Position numbers and translations under genes: made by a program. From contig CM077027.1 of assembly GCA_039090855.1 (NCBI GenBank), positions 104,879,187 to 104,943,186 on the forward strand: 64,000 nt of DNA, in the 5' to 3' direction. Below, in pieces: positions 42,311-53,598 of the stretch. This DNA comes from Macrothele yani. Lineage: Eukaryota; Arthropoda; Arachnida; Araneae; Macrothelidae. Numbering within the stretch: the stretch's first letter is position 1; each line of letters begins with the position of its first letter. The notes beneath the pieces are model-generated. The model was not told the DNA's origin. It saw nothing but the letters and a program-made list of their open reading frames with translations, and ran no database searches.

Positions 42311-43208
42311 AACTTTTTACTATTGCACTTGTTCTTGTCTAGATTCAAAATGCATTCGCAGTGTAAAGGTTTAGGACGTAATTTATTCATTGTCCAGCGA
42401 AGTTGTGAAGACTGGCGATATACATTAGTATTCCATGCTCGGTGTAAAAAAATTTGGATCAATGACATCAATATTCATCTGTTCCTGCTGTCCAGGCTCA
42501 TTTTGTGCAGTCGAAGTGGAAGGATGTGTCTCTAGAGTTGAACCCACGTGAAATGCATCCTGCCGCGCAGACGTTTGACGCTCTATACATTCCCGTGACC
42601 TTTCGGTTTATGATTTCGTGGGCCTTTTCGGATTCCTCTCGTTCTCCTCTAGATGTTTCTTCAACTGTCGTCGGTTCTTTTAGTAATTTTCCCTGGATTT
42701 TCGCGGCATTTCTAAATTTCCGTCACCAATATTTTTTTTCTAAAAACTAAATAAATTTTATATCCACTTTATTTCGGTTTATCACATTCGTCCGTTAGCT
42801 CTGACCGTCAGCTACGGAATGCGGGGCAGAGGTGATCGCTATCATTATCTATTCACTAGTTATCAACCTAAGAACGGTGTGTGGCGAAACAAAATCACGC
42901 AAAATTTAGCTTAAATTTCTAACACTACTGTAACGAAGGGTTAAGGGCTGGGGGTTGAAACTTGTTTTATTATAAATGGGATTCTATAAACTATCTAATG
43001 ATGTATTATTATTTATTACTCCACGGTTATTAGTTTCGAAAATATAAGCGTTCAGAGTGTGAAGTGTTTTCGTTGTATCCGTGCTGCCGGCGTTACCCTG
43101 TACCCAGAGAAGAGAAAGACGCAGTAATACGTCAAAAAGAAACAACAACAACAAAAATACAATTTGATCGCTAGAGTCATAAGAATATTCTACCTTTTAT
43201 TTCCCCCT
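42311..43208. other. Intergenic, nothing recognised
   Basis: Short frames at 42296-42750 show no family resemblance. Confidence 0.6.
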
Positions 43209-43226
43209 TGTTTTGTTTTGGGGTTT

Positions 43227-43389
43227 TGTGACGTACCTGCCAGCAGGACGCACACGACATAAAGGCAGATTGCAATCAGAATTAACGTCTGCGTAGCTCA
43301 GTTGGTAGAGCGACTTGTTCCGGAATAAGCGGACTCGGGTTCGAATCTCGGCGTAGACCAAAAATGACGGAGAAATTTACTTCGTTATT
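43227..43389 (+). repeat. 5' LTR of TRIM copy 1
   Basis: Begins TGTGACGTACCTGCC and ends TTCGTTATT (TTCGTTATA in the right LTR). Contains the tRNA-like sequence at 43287-43358. Confidence 0.9.
43287..43358 (+). other. tRNA-like sequence in the 5' LTR
   Basis: Acceptor GTCTGCG with CGTAGAC; D arm GCTC/GAGC with A box TAGCTCAGTTGG; T arm with B box GGTTCGAATCT. The anticodon arm (CTTGT/ATAAG) leaves a 6-nt loop, so I cannot assign an anticodon. It is likely a Pol III promoter of tRNA origin rather than a working tRNA gene. Confidence 0.85.
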
Positions 43390-43390
43390 A

Positions 43391-43410
43391 TGGCACCCGA
43401 ACTATCTGGA
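43391..43410 (+). promoter_or_regulatory. Primer-binding site, tRNA-Lys type
   Basis: TGGCACCCGAAC follows the LTR after one A. The second copy has TGGCGCCCGAAC, the exact complement of the 3' end of tRNA-Lys as used by many retroviruses and LTR retrotransposons. Confidence 0.85.
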
Positions 43411-43636
43411 TGACCCGACCGTTCAAAATCTCGCAATGGTGTGATGTTATTTCCACACCGCGAGATAGGAAAAATCAGAGAATCCCCTCTCCAGCGCTTC
43501 GAAAAATAAATGTGTGTGACGTTGCATTCCACACACTAGATTGACTGGGAGTTCTCAAGTGCACGTTGTACAGTGGATGGCTGCCTGCAACGATTTATGG
43601 TCACGGCTGACCCGTGGGCCATGCCCCTGGCCCTCT

Positions 43637-43650
43637 TTCGGGGGGGGAGA
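43637..43650 (+). promoter_or_regulatory. Polypurine tract
   Basis: CGGGGGGGGAGA directly before the 3' LTR (TGTGACG). Copy 2 has CGGGGGGAGA in the same place. Confidence 0.85.
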
Positions 43651-43813
43651 TGTGACGTACCTGCCAGCAGGACGCACACGACATAAAGGCAGATTGAAAT
43701 CAGAATTAACGTCTGCGTAGCTCAGTTGGTAGAGCGACTTGTTCCGGAATAAGCGGACTCGGGTTCGAATCTCGGCGTAGACCAAAAATGACGGAGAAAT
43801 TTACTTCGTTATA
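43651..43813 (+). repeat. 3' LTR of TRIM copy 1
   Basis: Nearly identical to 43227-43389. Its tRNA-like sequence lies at 43711-43782. Confidence 0.9.
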
Positions 43814-44022
43814 GTTTGACGACCCACATGAGCAACGTGGAAGGCTATAAGTACTCGCTTGTCCATAAATTACAGTCACTGGTTCCAGGGATAGGAGAGA
43901 GCCAGAGACACCAGACGAAGATACATCCCATAACCCATCGGGGACTCAAGCATTGGCTCATCGTGAAGGAATGATCCGAATCCAGCGCTTCAGACCACGT
44001 GGCTACCGGGGTACGCTTTACT

Positions 44023-45106
44023 TAGTTGTCCGCAGAAGTAGTGCTGATAAAATGCCATTGAATTGCAATAAATAGCGTTTGCTTGAGAACACAAGTTCTT
44101 TTACTGCTGCCCGTGCACTGAGAGGTAAGATGACATTCTAAGGAGTGGAGAGTCAGGGCTATTGGTACTTATTTGGTGAGCCCAGTCCGGCCCAAGCCCG
44201 TGTATTTAAGGTTCAAGCCGGGCCCGTCAATTGCATCTCTTATTTAGGGCCGGCCTGGCCCGTGATGTGCCATCTGGTATTCTATCGTTGTCTTCCTATT
44301 GTATTTAATTAAATTGTGAAAATTATATAATAAGATATTATTGAAAATATTTAGTTGAATGTGAGTCTAAAACATTAACTAAACTTTAACAATTATCGAA
44401 GAATATAACCTTTAAAAAGAGACAAAAACGAAGACTAAGCGGGTTCAAAATCTCCTTTACTCTGAACTAGCAAGTGATAACACTACAAAAGTCAATCCCC
44501 ATACAGATTAGGGATAGGAGAAACAATCGATGTCTTCCCAATCTTTAATACCAAAAACACACAGGGACACCCCACATCATTGCAGACACCCGCGTCCCCC
44601 CTCCACACAACACACACACTCGTTCGGGGTCGAATCTTTTTGTTGTCAACAAGCCCCAAAGTGGTTTTACCAACTTACTACCTACAGATGGTAAAAACAC
44701 TGTAAGTGTCTCTCCTTGCCTTTGTGATTACGCCCTGTGCTATGTCATGGAAGTAAGTAAAGCCAGTAAAACATTTAAATAGACCAAGAAATCGGGAAAC
44801 ACTACTTTTTCTCTTTCTTTGCCATTGCGATAAAAAGAATGGGTCGACTTGGCCCGGCCTGGCCCGTTGCACTGTTCTCTAAACTAAAAAAAGCCCAACC
44901 CGGCTTGTTCAGACCTCTAATTGGTATCCCATTCCGTACTAGTTCTTAACAAAGTAAGTTTCGTGCTCTCTGTGACGCCACCAAAGTGCTAGACTAGAGA
45001 GAGATAAAGAAAGCTGGTTTTGGGTTGCATTGCAATATTGGAGACAAAGACTGCTTTTAATGTTTTGTGAACTGTTCCCGAATGTACTTTGTGAAAACAC
45101 AAATTT
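44023..45106. other. Intergenic with two GC-rich patches
   Basis: GGCCGGCCTGGCCCG near 44,260 and GGCCCGGCCTGGCCCG near 44,850, with GCCCAACCCGGCTTG near 44,893, may be the worn ends of a ~770-bp element. I could not establish inverted repeats or a target duplication. Confidence 0.35.
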
Positions 45107-45180
45107 GTCAGTGACGAGGATCGAACTCGCGCCCCCCTCGCACTGAAGCAAGTTGTTCTAAACCGACTAAACTATACCGA
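45107..45180 (-). mobile_element. tRNA-like SINE head, family 2 type
   Basis: On the minus strand GTCGGTATAGTTTAGTCGG and GAGTTCGATCCTCGTCACTG give an A box, a B box and a near-complete acceptor (GTCGGT with ACTGAC). The anticodon stem again has a short loop. More likely a SINE head or tRNA pseudogene than a tRNA gene. Confidence 0.5.
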
Positions 45181-45694
45181 CGGAATTGTATCGCTGCACA
45201 TTTGTCATCTTGACACGTAATTAGTACGTCACAACGTTTTTTTTTACTTTTTCGGAAGGGGGGAAGGTTGACGAGCGAATGAATTCTTTTTTTACCTTTC
45301 TGTAATAGATTAGATATATTTATGGTAGTCTTGTGCCGTTGCTGCTTGTAAAAATAGGGACAAGAATAGTTCACTCTTTCCTTGACCCACAAGTGTTCGG
45401 CGAAGGATAAAGAGGCAAGAGAAAATATAAGTATGACATCAGTGAAATTGATTTGAATATGATTACTCCATATCCTTCAAATCGTAGGGTATGCAGTGAT
45501 CATATTTGAATCAATTATTATGAGGATGGCATGATGAATCACTCAATTGTTTTGCCGGAAGGAGGATACAGAAATCATTTGCTGCTACCAGTATTAATTT
45601 GTTAGCTTGAATTCAGTAGAAATCACACGAACGGAAAAGGGACTACAGAAGAGAAAACTCTTAGTAAGTGCTTTGGATGAAATTAAAATTGAAA
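45181..45694. other. Intergenic, nothing recognised
   Basis: No supported feature. Confidence 0.6.
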
Positions 45695-46010
45695 GTTAAA
45701 AAAAAAAGACAAGTTAATAAAATCATGCAATGCATTGATTATGATACGCTTTCAAACATACCAGAAATCTTTTCTCAAGTTATGAGGATAATGGCTGTGG
45801 AATAAATATCGCTCCTGTGTCCTGACCTTTGACCCCATTTCGATGATAATAAACAGGATTGGTTCAGCATACCTCCGAAACAACATACTAAAGTTTTGTC
45901 GCAATAGAAACATTTTTAGTAAAGTTATGAAGATAATGGCTGTGGAATAAACCTCGCTTCTGTGTCCTGACCTTTGACCCCATTTCGATGATATTCAACA
46001 GAACCAGTGT
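45695..46010 (-). repeat. Family A repeat, right-hand part, inverted
   Basis: ATGCAATGCATTGATTATGA, CTCAAGTTATGAGGATAATG, TCCTGACCTTTGACCCCATT and ATTCAACAGAACCAGT correspond, inverted, to the right end of the 10.5- and 40.4-kb copies. Two units are present. Confidence 0.85.
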
Positions 46011-46014
46011 TGAT

Positions 46015-46795
46015 GAAGGAAGCAGTGTGTCACAACACACAGTATATAGAACCCCCGCTGGAAACGTTCCTGCATAGTCGCACGCCGCTCAGGCCCTGCT
46101 AACCTTGGTTCAGCGTTGGAAGCACCTACAATGGGTACACGAGTATCAAAACTGGACCTTGAATTATTGGAAAAAGGTCGTCTGGTCCGACGAATCCCGT
46201 TTCCTGTTGCACTATGTAGACGGCCGGGTACGTGTGCGTTGTTTATTTGGGGAAGTGTTGGCACCAAGATGTACCGTCGGACGAAAACAAGCCGGCGGAG
46301 AAAGTTAATGCTTTGGGCAACGTTTTTCTGAGAAACTCTGTGTCCAGTCATTTATGTGCAGGAAACTATGATGTCGACCACCTACCTAAACATACCTTCA
46401 GACCAGGAACTTCCTTTCATGGCAACGGTTTCCCCCTCAAGTGGTGTCTTGTTTTAGTAGGAAAATGCGCCACTACTCGGATTATTCGAGAATGGTTCGA
46501 GGAACACGATGAAGACTTCCGTTGAGAATGGTTCGAGAAACACGATGAAGACTTCCAGGTATTGCTTTGTACAAATCCCAAAGACATCAGTCCACTTCTT
46601 TAGTTTGTGTTGGAGAAGCAAATCCAATTTGTTGTGGGTCAAGCAAGTAACTTTCAAGATTTGAAACACCTGCTGGTAACGTGTTGGCACAAGATTCCAC
46701 AAGAGACCTTTAGAGATCTAATAGCGTCAATGCCTCGCTGGGTGAGACCTGTCTTGGCGGCACGTGGAGGAACAACATTATATTAGGCGGGTGGT
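46015..46795 (+). pseudogene. Tc1-like transposase remnant
   Basis: KVVWSDESRFLLHYVDGRVR carries the first catalytic Asp. KQAGGES, then VMLWAT-like, and QEWFDEH-like pieces follow. The C-terminal end SMPRWVRPVLAARGGTTLY-like stretch lies just before 46,790. A local duplication (GAATGGTTCGAG...ACACGATGAAGACTTCC, 46,490-46,555) and several frameshifts interrupt it. Its left side abuts a family A repeat. Confidence 0.78.
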
Positions 46796-46802
46796 AATAT
46801 TA

Positions 46803-47566
46803 CAGGGTGTTACACTCGCTACCAAACCCAGCATTTCTTTAATCTATTAACACCAATGAAAATATTGCAACGAAATTTGAAATGGACTTAACTCATTTCA
46901 TGCGAAATGTGATGACATCACAGCATGTGCTGGAAGTGGCCACCGTTTGCGTCAGACAGCATTGAACCCGGAGCACCATATTGTGGAAAGTCCTTGCCAG
47001 TACGTCCGCCGTCACTGCCTGAATTTGTTCGGTGATGTTTGCTATCAAAGCATCTATGGTTCGCGGTTTCTTTTGGCAAACTCTCCCTTTTAGATATAAT
47101 ATCCCCATAAAAAGTGATCAGGAGGCGTCAGATAGGACCACGGCGGTGGCCATACACCCTTCAAAATCACGCTGTCGCCGAAAAAGGACTGAATTTCGGC
47201 CATACTGGTGTGTGATGTAGCTCCATCATGCTGTTAATATCCAAGGGAGAGTTCTTCGTCGTCAAGTTGATTTACAAAGGTGTTGAATATTTCCATATAT
47301 GCAGCTGTTGTATCGAAGAAGATGGGACCAATTATATGGCGCTGGGTCATTTCACACCACACACCAATTTTATGTGAATGAAGGGGTTCTTCATGCATCG
47401 CGTTATGCTGTCTGGACGCAAATAGTGGCTACTTCCAGCACATGTTGTGACGTCATCACATGTCGCACGAAATGAGGTAAGTCCACTTCAAATTTCGTTT
47501 CAATATCTTCATTGGTGTTAATATTATTAAAGAAATGCTGGGTTTGGTAGCGAGTGGGACACCCTG
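46803..47566 (-). mobile_element. mariner-like element with ~140-bp inverted repeats, 764 bp
   Basis: CAGGGTGTTACACTCGCTAC at the left is mirrored at the right (GTAGCGAGTGGGACACCCTG). The match extends about 140 bp, to TGTGCTGGAAGTGGCCA. TA flanks at 46801-46802 and 47567-47568. A minus-strand transposase scrap (ANITEQIQAVTADVLARTFH) matches the C-terminal part of the mariner-like family seen at 1.4 kb. The rest of the transposase is deleted. Confidence 0.88.
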
Positions 47567-47734
47567 TATTTTGACTCTTCTGTGTGTGTTACATTGAAGA
47601 ACTTGGTTTAATGAAACTGGCCAGCTCAAAAGCAATTAAAAGAAATTAAGAGAAAAAATAGCACGTTAAAATATTAGGCATCTATGGTATTGTTTCGGAC
47701 ATCCTTGAGTGAGGTAGAGAGATAAATAGATAGC

Positions 47735-47766
<32 letters not shown>

Positions 47767-49226
47767 GATACACGCGGATAAAATGAACACCTAAAGATAT
47801 ATTAAAATGTGTCGTAAACACAGTTCCTTCTAATCATACAATTTCGGAAGGGAAACTCGTCATCTCATTGTTCTCAAAACTGAACTTTAATCCAAGAATT
47901 CATGTCGTTCTGTTGACGAAATAATTCTGTCAAAATTTAAGTCGTTCCGAAAAGCTCTACATTTTAAGCATTGCGGAAATCCACATTTGTCCTGGGCTAT
48001 GTCGACACAAGAATGCTCTAAAGTTTTGGAATTGGAAAATGAATTTGTTCAGTTCCCTTTTAACTCGTTATTTTCATTATCGTATATGCATTAAAAATAT
48101 TAGCAGCATTGGCTTCATATATTTTCTTACGTTAGATGCTAAGTTATGTATGAATTAGTCTTTCAAATAAGAAATATTTTGCTGTGGTGTCAGGTCATTG
48201 CTTTTCCTTTTAATTGGAAAAATTCCGTAAGAAAATCCGTATTAGTAACTAGTTCCCAGATTTTCTAAATGCAAATGTGAGCCACTACAATAGTCGAGTA
48301 ACGGGGTAACACATTACAGCCTACCATATATGTTTACTAGTGCGCAATGAATACTGTGTGCTAGTAGTGGCAACAGCCTCCAACTCGTTGCCTTGGCTGC
48401 CTTGACGAAACTTCGGAGAACAGTAAAGAATGAGCGGATGCGCACTGAACTGCACATGCGTAAAAATGTCTTTTCGGGCTGGTCGCCTTTCTGTTTAACA
48501 GTAGCAATTTTCCTACCGCGTCAACTGAGAGTGAGCCTCTGATTTTCGTTTGTGGAGTTCAGCCGTAAGGTAGTTGTAAGTAAAACAAACAAAGGGCCTT
48601 CTATAGGAACACCTTTTTAGCTTTACTCTACTCTTTGAACCCTTTTAGTTTATCAAGGGATGGGGGGACTTTAAAGACTTGGGCCTACATCCACAAAATA
48701 TTTGCTTGGTGTAAAAACACAAGAATCAGTCTAGAACTATTAATGTGGAGTTATAGCAAAATATTCTGGTTAAGCGAAAGCAAACGTACTTTGTTCTCTT
48801 TCTGCTGCTTACCACAGTTTTGTTTCTACTGTTTTTTTATGTTATTCAGCACTACATATATGCAAATGAAATTTCTACTTCATAGTATGTGGTTAAGTAT
48901 GATTTGAGCAGGTAGCGTTTGGAAACCTCACAATCCACTGAAATTATGTTTCACAAAACGGAGAATGATTGAGAGGAATTTTAAAAATATTTTGTCCCGG
49001 ATAAATTTTAAGTATTTCAAGACAAGTATTTCCCGCAGGAATGTACTCTTTCAACAAATTGCAATTATATTCGTATGGTTTACAAGGTAAATATGGACTG
49101 TCTTCTTTTTAATCACATTCCTTTCCCCCTCCTTCTTCATCTCGGTTTGGACGCCATAAAAACATAGCTACGGCAGAGATTTATTTCCCTGTCAGGAAGC
49201 AAAGTGCGCTATACGCTAAAAACCAA
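47567..49226. other. Intergenic with a (GATA)n microsatellite
   Basis: GATAGATA repeats run at about 47,730-47,770. Nothing else is recognised; the frame at 48635-48907 shows no family motif. Confidence 0.6.
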
Positions 49227-49236
49227 TCTTCTGTTT

Positions 49237-49460
49237 ATTCATTTATTTATTATTTTGGAGGTTTAACGACCCCTGTGAGCAACTTAAGGGAGTATAAGCA
49301 GTCGCTTATCCGCATTTTAGGGCCACTAATTCCAGGAAAGGGAGAGAGCCAGTGCCATAAGACAAACATAATATCCATGCATCACCGATATTAGAACCTG
49401 GAACCATCTCGAACGAATGGTCACATGCCAGCGCTTAGACTACTGTGTCACGGAGGTGGC
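49237..49460 (-). mobile_element. tRNA-derived SINE, family 1
   Basis: Minus-strand head GCCACCTCCGTGACACAGTA, worn A and B boxes, body GGCTCTCTCCCTTTCCTGG and tail TTGGAGGTTTAACG at the left. A 10-bp target duplication TCTTCTGTTT lies at 49227-49236 and 49461-49470. Confidence 0.88.
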
Positions 49461-49470
49461 TCTTCTGTTT

Positions 49471-50159
49471 TCAACAGCCGTTGGATGGGATGAGGAATGA
49501 AATATGTGGCTCCTGTCACAAACAAAAGTAATTACAAAGCATAAAAAAAAGTTTTTAAAATATGGCTCGACGAAGTATGTTGCTAGTGGCAACATCCAAA
49601 ATTGAACAGTATATGTTGCTGATGGGAAACCAGGAAGACCCCGAACAGAATGGAAACAAGAAAGATGACACCGAATTTTCGGGTGTAATGGGCACGTCTT
49701 TTGAATCCGTTCTGACGCAAATTCAATTTATCAAAGCTATTCAAAGTCAATGAAACCGTTATGGAAAACAATAGATCTGACGGAAGAAAGAAGTTTCACA
49801 AAAGGGCTTTTAATCCCGCAGACATTGCTGTAAACGGAATCGTGAGCTTGCTAAAAAGACACCATCGACAATAACTCCAAAACAAAAATAGGTATTCCGG
49901 TTTTAACTACACAGTCTTGTTGGCGTTTATAACTAAGTGGTCAAGTATCGTTTTACTATTGCTATTAGATGTGACATGCCAATCAGACTAGACTCCAAAC
50001 AACTGGCCACTGCACAAAAGGCGCTGTGCTGACAGCATTCTCTTGGCAGGTGCACATGCAGTAGTTCCAAGATCACAGCCTGCCAAATGGTATTCTCCTC
50101 TGCCACTCCATTTACTAGTTATACACACAGTCTCAATATTTTTTTATGGGGTGATTTGT
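49471..50159. other. Intergenic, nothing recognised
   Basis: The small frame at 49562-49753 has no resemblance to a known family. Confidence 0.55.
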
Positions 50160-51650
50160 TTTATGGGTACGCTCTCTGTTTGCAGACTTGCGCGTTAAGA
50201 AAAATTTGAATTTTTATGAGAAACATTTCGCAGCGGAAACGCTCTCCAACAAAGAAAGAATTTTTCAAATCGGACTCTTTGTAGCAGAGATATGGATTAA
50301 TATAAGATATGCATCTACACCCCCTGGCGGGAAAACCATGCATTATTTTAGGAAGAAAGTATTCTCTATAGGTTTTTTTTTCGATGTGAGCGGTACAGGT
50401 CCAAGAAAAAAAATATTTAGTCGAATTTTCAAGAACTCAGATTTTGCTGCAAATGCATCAGAAGCAGAAATTAACACTTATGCTCCATGGTGGCCAAACC
50501 ATTCTTTACCAAGAAATTATATGAAAAACTTTTCCATCAGGAGCTGTATGCAATACAGGAAGATTTTTTCAAATCGGAGTTTTAGAAGCCGAAGTAACAC
50601 AGAAAATGCGGTTTACCTTTGCGTCCCCTAGCGGAAAGTCTATGATTTATTTGGAAACTCTGAATTTATATGAAAAAATATTTCGCATCGGAAACACTAT
50701 CGAACAAAAAAGGAATTATTTTAAAGAAGAAAATATTCCTAAAAGGTTTGTCGACGTGAGTAATATCTCTCCATAAATTTTTTTTTCAATCGAGATTTTA
50801 GTAGCTCAGATTTTGCTGCAAATATATCAGAAGCGGAAATTAAGACTTACGCCTCCTGGTGGCCGAACCATTTTTTACCAAATTTAGAGATTATATGCAA
50901 AGGATTTCCCATCAAGAGCTGTATTCTGTGCGGAAAGAATTTTTCAAATCGGAGTTTTAGAAGCAGAGATATCGGGGGAAACGCAATTTACCTTTACGCC
51001 CCCTAGCGGAAAGTCCATGCATTACATGAAAATTTTTTTATTTATGTGAAAAGCATGTCACACCGGAAACTCTACCCAATAAAAAAAGAATTTTTCAAAT
51101 CGGACTATTAGAAGCAGATATATTGGCAAAAATAAGATATAAATCTAAGCCTCCTGGTGGAAAAACCATGCAATATTTTAAGAAGAAAATACTTTTAAAA
51201 GGTTTGTCGACGTGAGAGGCATCGGTCTAAGAAATACTTTTTTCAATCGAGATTTTAGAAGCTCAGATTTTATGGCAAATACATCAGAAGCAAAAATTAA
51301 TACTTACGCTACCCTGGCGGCCAAAGTGTTGTTTACCAAAAATTAGAAATTATATGCAAAAGATTTTCCATCAGGAGCTGTATCCGCTGAAGAAAAACAT
51401 TTTTGAAATCGGAGTTTTAGAAGAAGGGATATCGGGGAAAACGTAATTTACATTGACGCCGCCTACCGGAAAATTTATGTGTAACTTGAAAATGCAACTA
51501 CACCTAAAAAACTTTTCGATATAAATGAAATTGAACGATAAAATAATTTTTTCAATCGGACTAATAGTTGTAGAGATATGGTGTCTACAGACGGACGGAC
51601 AAACTGGTAACATAAGCACGATCTTTGTTTACAAAAGACGTGCTAAAAAT
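50160..51650 (+). repeat. Family B repeat, longest copy (~1.5 kb)
   Basis: Three to four rounds of a composite unit: CAAATCGGA-TTTTAGAAGC, GAGATAT-GGC/GGGGAAAA, TTTACGCCCCCTAGCGGAAA, GGTTTGTCGACGTGAG, GCTCAGATTTTGCTGCAAAT and CATCAGGAGCTGTATGC. The 3' end has ACAGACGGACGGAC, then the hairpin AGCACG (51615-51620) with CGTGCT (51639-51644), extended inside by TCTTTG/CAAAAGA, then A. Open frames such as 50188-50631 are by-products. Confidence 0.85.
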
Positions 51651-53050
51651 AGACTGAGATGGTTTACAGAACACCAATTGAAGAAAAAACTGAAGAGAGT
51701 AAAACGTAGAGGAAATTTGCTGAACTTGCAGTCAAAAGAAAAAGGCAGAAATACATAGAAACCAGACTTTTTTCCTTCCAAGAAAGACGAATTTAAGTTA
51801 TGCACCGGGAAAGTGAATTTCGTATTTTTACAGCAGCGAATGGAGAAAGTACAGACTTTTTCACAGTAAATCTAATCGAATTTTGCAGGTCGGAAATATG
51901 CAACGAAGTTATGATTTCAGAGTACGTCACAGAGATGAGACTTCAAAGACGGCCTAATTCAATATTATGCGCTTTGATACAGATTTTCAAGGTAGCTAAC
52001 GATCAAATCACTGCACGTTTTTAGTTTTACTTAGTTACTAACTTAAAATAAAAAAACCTGAAAGTCATGGGATTCTCATGGCAAGTAATGCAGCTCGCAG
52101 GTGCTAAGCAGAACATAAAACTTTGTTACAGTATTTAGAAAAATATTTGGTTACGTAGGCTTATTCTTTAATAATCTCATTTTATAATTTCTAATCCATT
52201 CAGCTTTTTTTTTAATGTCAAAATGAGTTTTTGCGGAACATTCTTACCGGTTTCCACAGTTTCCTTTCTCTTTCTGCTGATTTTAAATTAAGAATCCGTT
52301 TCTCCCTTAATTGAATTAAGCATTCTTTGTGAATTTCACGTAATTTACAACGACATTTTTTGTTCTTTTAATAAATCACTGCATTTTTTGGCCAGCATCC
52401 ATTCTTAGCGATCTTTGTCTTGCTTCCTTTGCGCATCTGAATGCTTTATGTGTTTTTCTTGTTACTTTTACTGATAGTAGTAACTGTTTTAATTTGTGTT
52501 TTACGAAACTATGCTTTTATCGTTTAGAACTTACGCTTTGTTTTCTTAGCGATAACCGCAATTGTGAAAATTTCCTGCTGTTTTGTTTTACCACGCATTT
52601 TTTTCCATTTTCTCTCCTATAATTTACCGTTTCTTCTTTTTTTGTACACACTTTTACATTTATTACATTATCTATTTCTCTCCATTCTCTGCAAGTTCGT
52701 GTTTTTGACATCTATGAAATATTCATTCTATTTCTTAACATTTTTGCAAAAGGTTAGCTTGTGCGCCCATCTGCTGTAAATCGCATACGTGCAATGTCTA
52801 CTTTTGGGCTTAGCTCCGAGTGAGGAAGTGAAGGGACTTCGTAGAAATCATGTAGCCTGCGTAATGTTTTTAAAATTAACTGTTCTGTTCACTTAAGCAT
52901 TACCTATCGTATTTGTCGATTGGTGGGTATTTCTTGTAGCACTGGAGCTTCTTAATCTTATGCTCCGGATAGTTAGCGCAAAATCCTTAATTACACAATG
53001 AACAATATTGGGACACCTAACGCCAGAAAACAGTCGTTTCAACTTACGAA
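51651..53050. other. Intergenic, nothing recognised
   Basis: AT-rich sequence with short frames (51800-52024, 52564-52779) that match no family. Confidence 0.55.
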
Positions 53051-53114
53051 AATCACTGTCTTTTATTATGTTCAAGGTACTTCAGTTCCTTGAACATAAT
53101 AAAAGAGAGTGATT
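53051..53114. repeat. 27-bp inverted repeat, 10-nt spacer
   Basis: Left arm 53051-53077, right arm 53088-53114, one mismatch; arms include TTTTATTATGTTCAAGG. Same size class as the 26-bp palindrome at 2917-2978. Confidence 0.93.
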
Positions 53115-53598
53115 CATCTAAACATTTCAGCAGGCTCAACAACACTACTTCAAAATACTTCAACAAAGTGAACCTATATAACATTTAGCTTAAATTGTAT
53201 CCAACTCAATACAAATTTCATCCAATATATATATACAGGGTGATTTATAAAGAAATATACAGTTTCAACGCACTGTAAAACAAGAACAATGTAAGATATT
53301 TTATGTTACTTGTAACAGAATTGTTTCAAGTTTTTTAGAGACAGTCACAGATGTTCTATGTGTGCACCCTTAGTCACACGACACACATTCAGCCAGTAAT
53401 CCATTTCCTCCCAAACGCGAGGTAAGATATCTGAATCAAGTGCAGTGATAGTGGATGTGACACGCTGTTTCAGCTCCGCTAGATCAACAGGAAGGGGAGG
53501 GGCGAATACCTTCTCCTTTGCGTACCCCCTCAGGAAAAAGTCCCAACGAGTTAAGTCAGGACTTCTGGGTGGCCATTGTGTCAGTGGCATGTTGTAGT

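Larger units (their letters stand above)
43227..43813 (+). mobile_element. TRIM with tRNA-like LTRs (Helenus-type), copy 1, 587 bp
   Basis: Two 163-bp direct repeats (TG...TA) flank a 261-bp interior. A primer-binding site follows the left repeat after 1 nt, and a purine tract precedes the right repeat. GTTT is duplicated on both flanks (43223-43226 and 43814-43817). Each LTR holds a tRNA-like sequence with Pol III boxes. No protein is encoded, so mobilisation would need an autonomous LTR retrotransposon. This matches, as I recall it, the published Helenus group of TRIMs, including the 4-bp duplication of animal members. The LTRs differ at about two positions, suggesting recent insertion. Confidence 0.9.
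43209..44022 (-). mobile_element. tRNA-derived SINE, family 1, split by a TRIM
   Basis: The SINE tail and GGTTT lie at 43209-43226. The rest (GACGACCCACATGAGCAAC, CACTGGTTCCAGGGATAGG, then a worn head with CCACGTGGCTACCGGGG) continues at 43814-44022. In other copies GGAGGTTTAACGACCACCGT is continuous, so the element at 43227-43813 landed inside it. Confidence 0.82.

Noticed and set aside
43287..43358. Functional tRNA gene
   Set aside because: The A and B boxes are good, but the anticodon stem leaves a 6-nt loop, the same sequence is repeated in the LTR pair, and it recurs in a second TRIM. It is part of the LTR.
43227..43813. Simple tandem duplication instead of an LTR element
   Set aside because: A 4-bp target duplication, a primer-binding site, a purine tract and a second independent insertion with the same ends all favour an LTR-type element.
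44150..44930. GC-ended MITE
   Set aside because: The GC-rich patches at both sides are similar in direct rather than inverted orientation and no target duplication was found; listed only as a possibility.
45107..45180. Functional tRNA gene on the minus strand
   Set aside because: Acceptor mismatch and a short anticodon loop; the layout matches SINE family 2 heads.
49562..49753. Small host gene (63 residues)
   Set aside because: No recognisable domain, no splice or promoter evidence, and overlapping frames on both strands.
50188..50631. 147-residue ORF
   Set aside because: It falls inside tandem units of family B repeats and is not kept open in the other copies.
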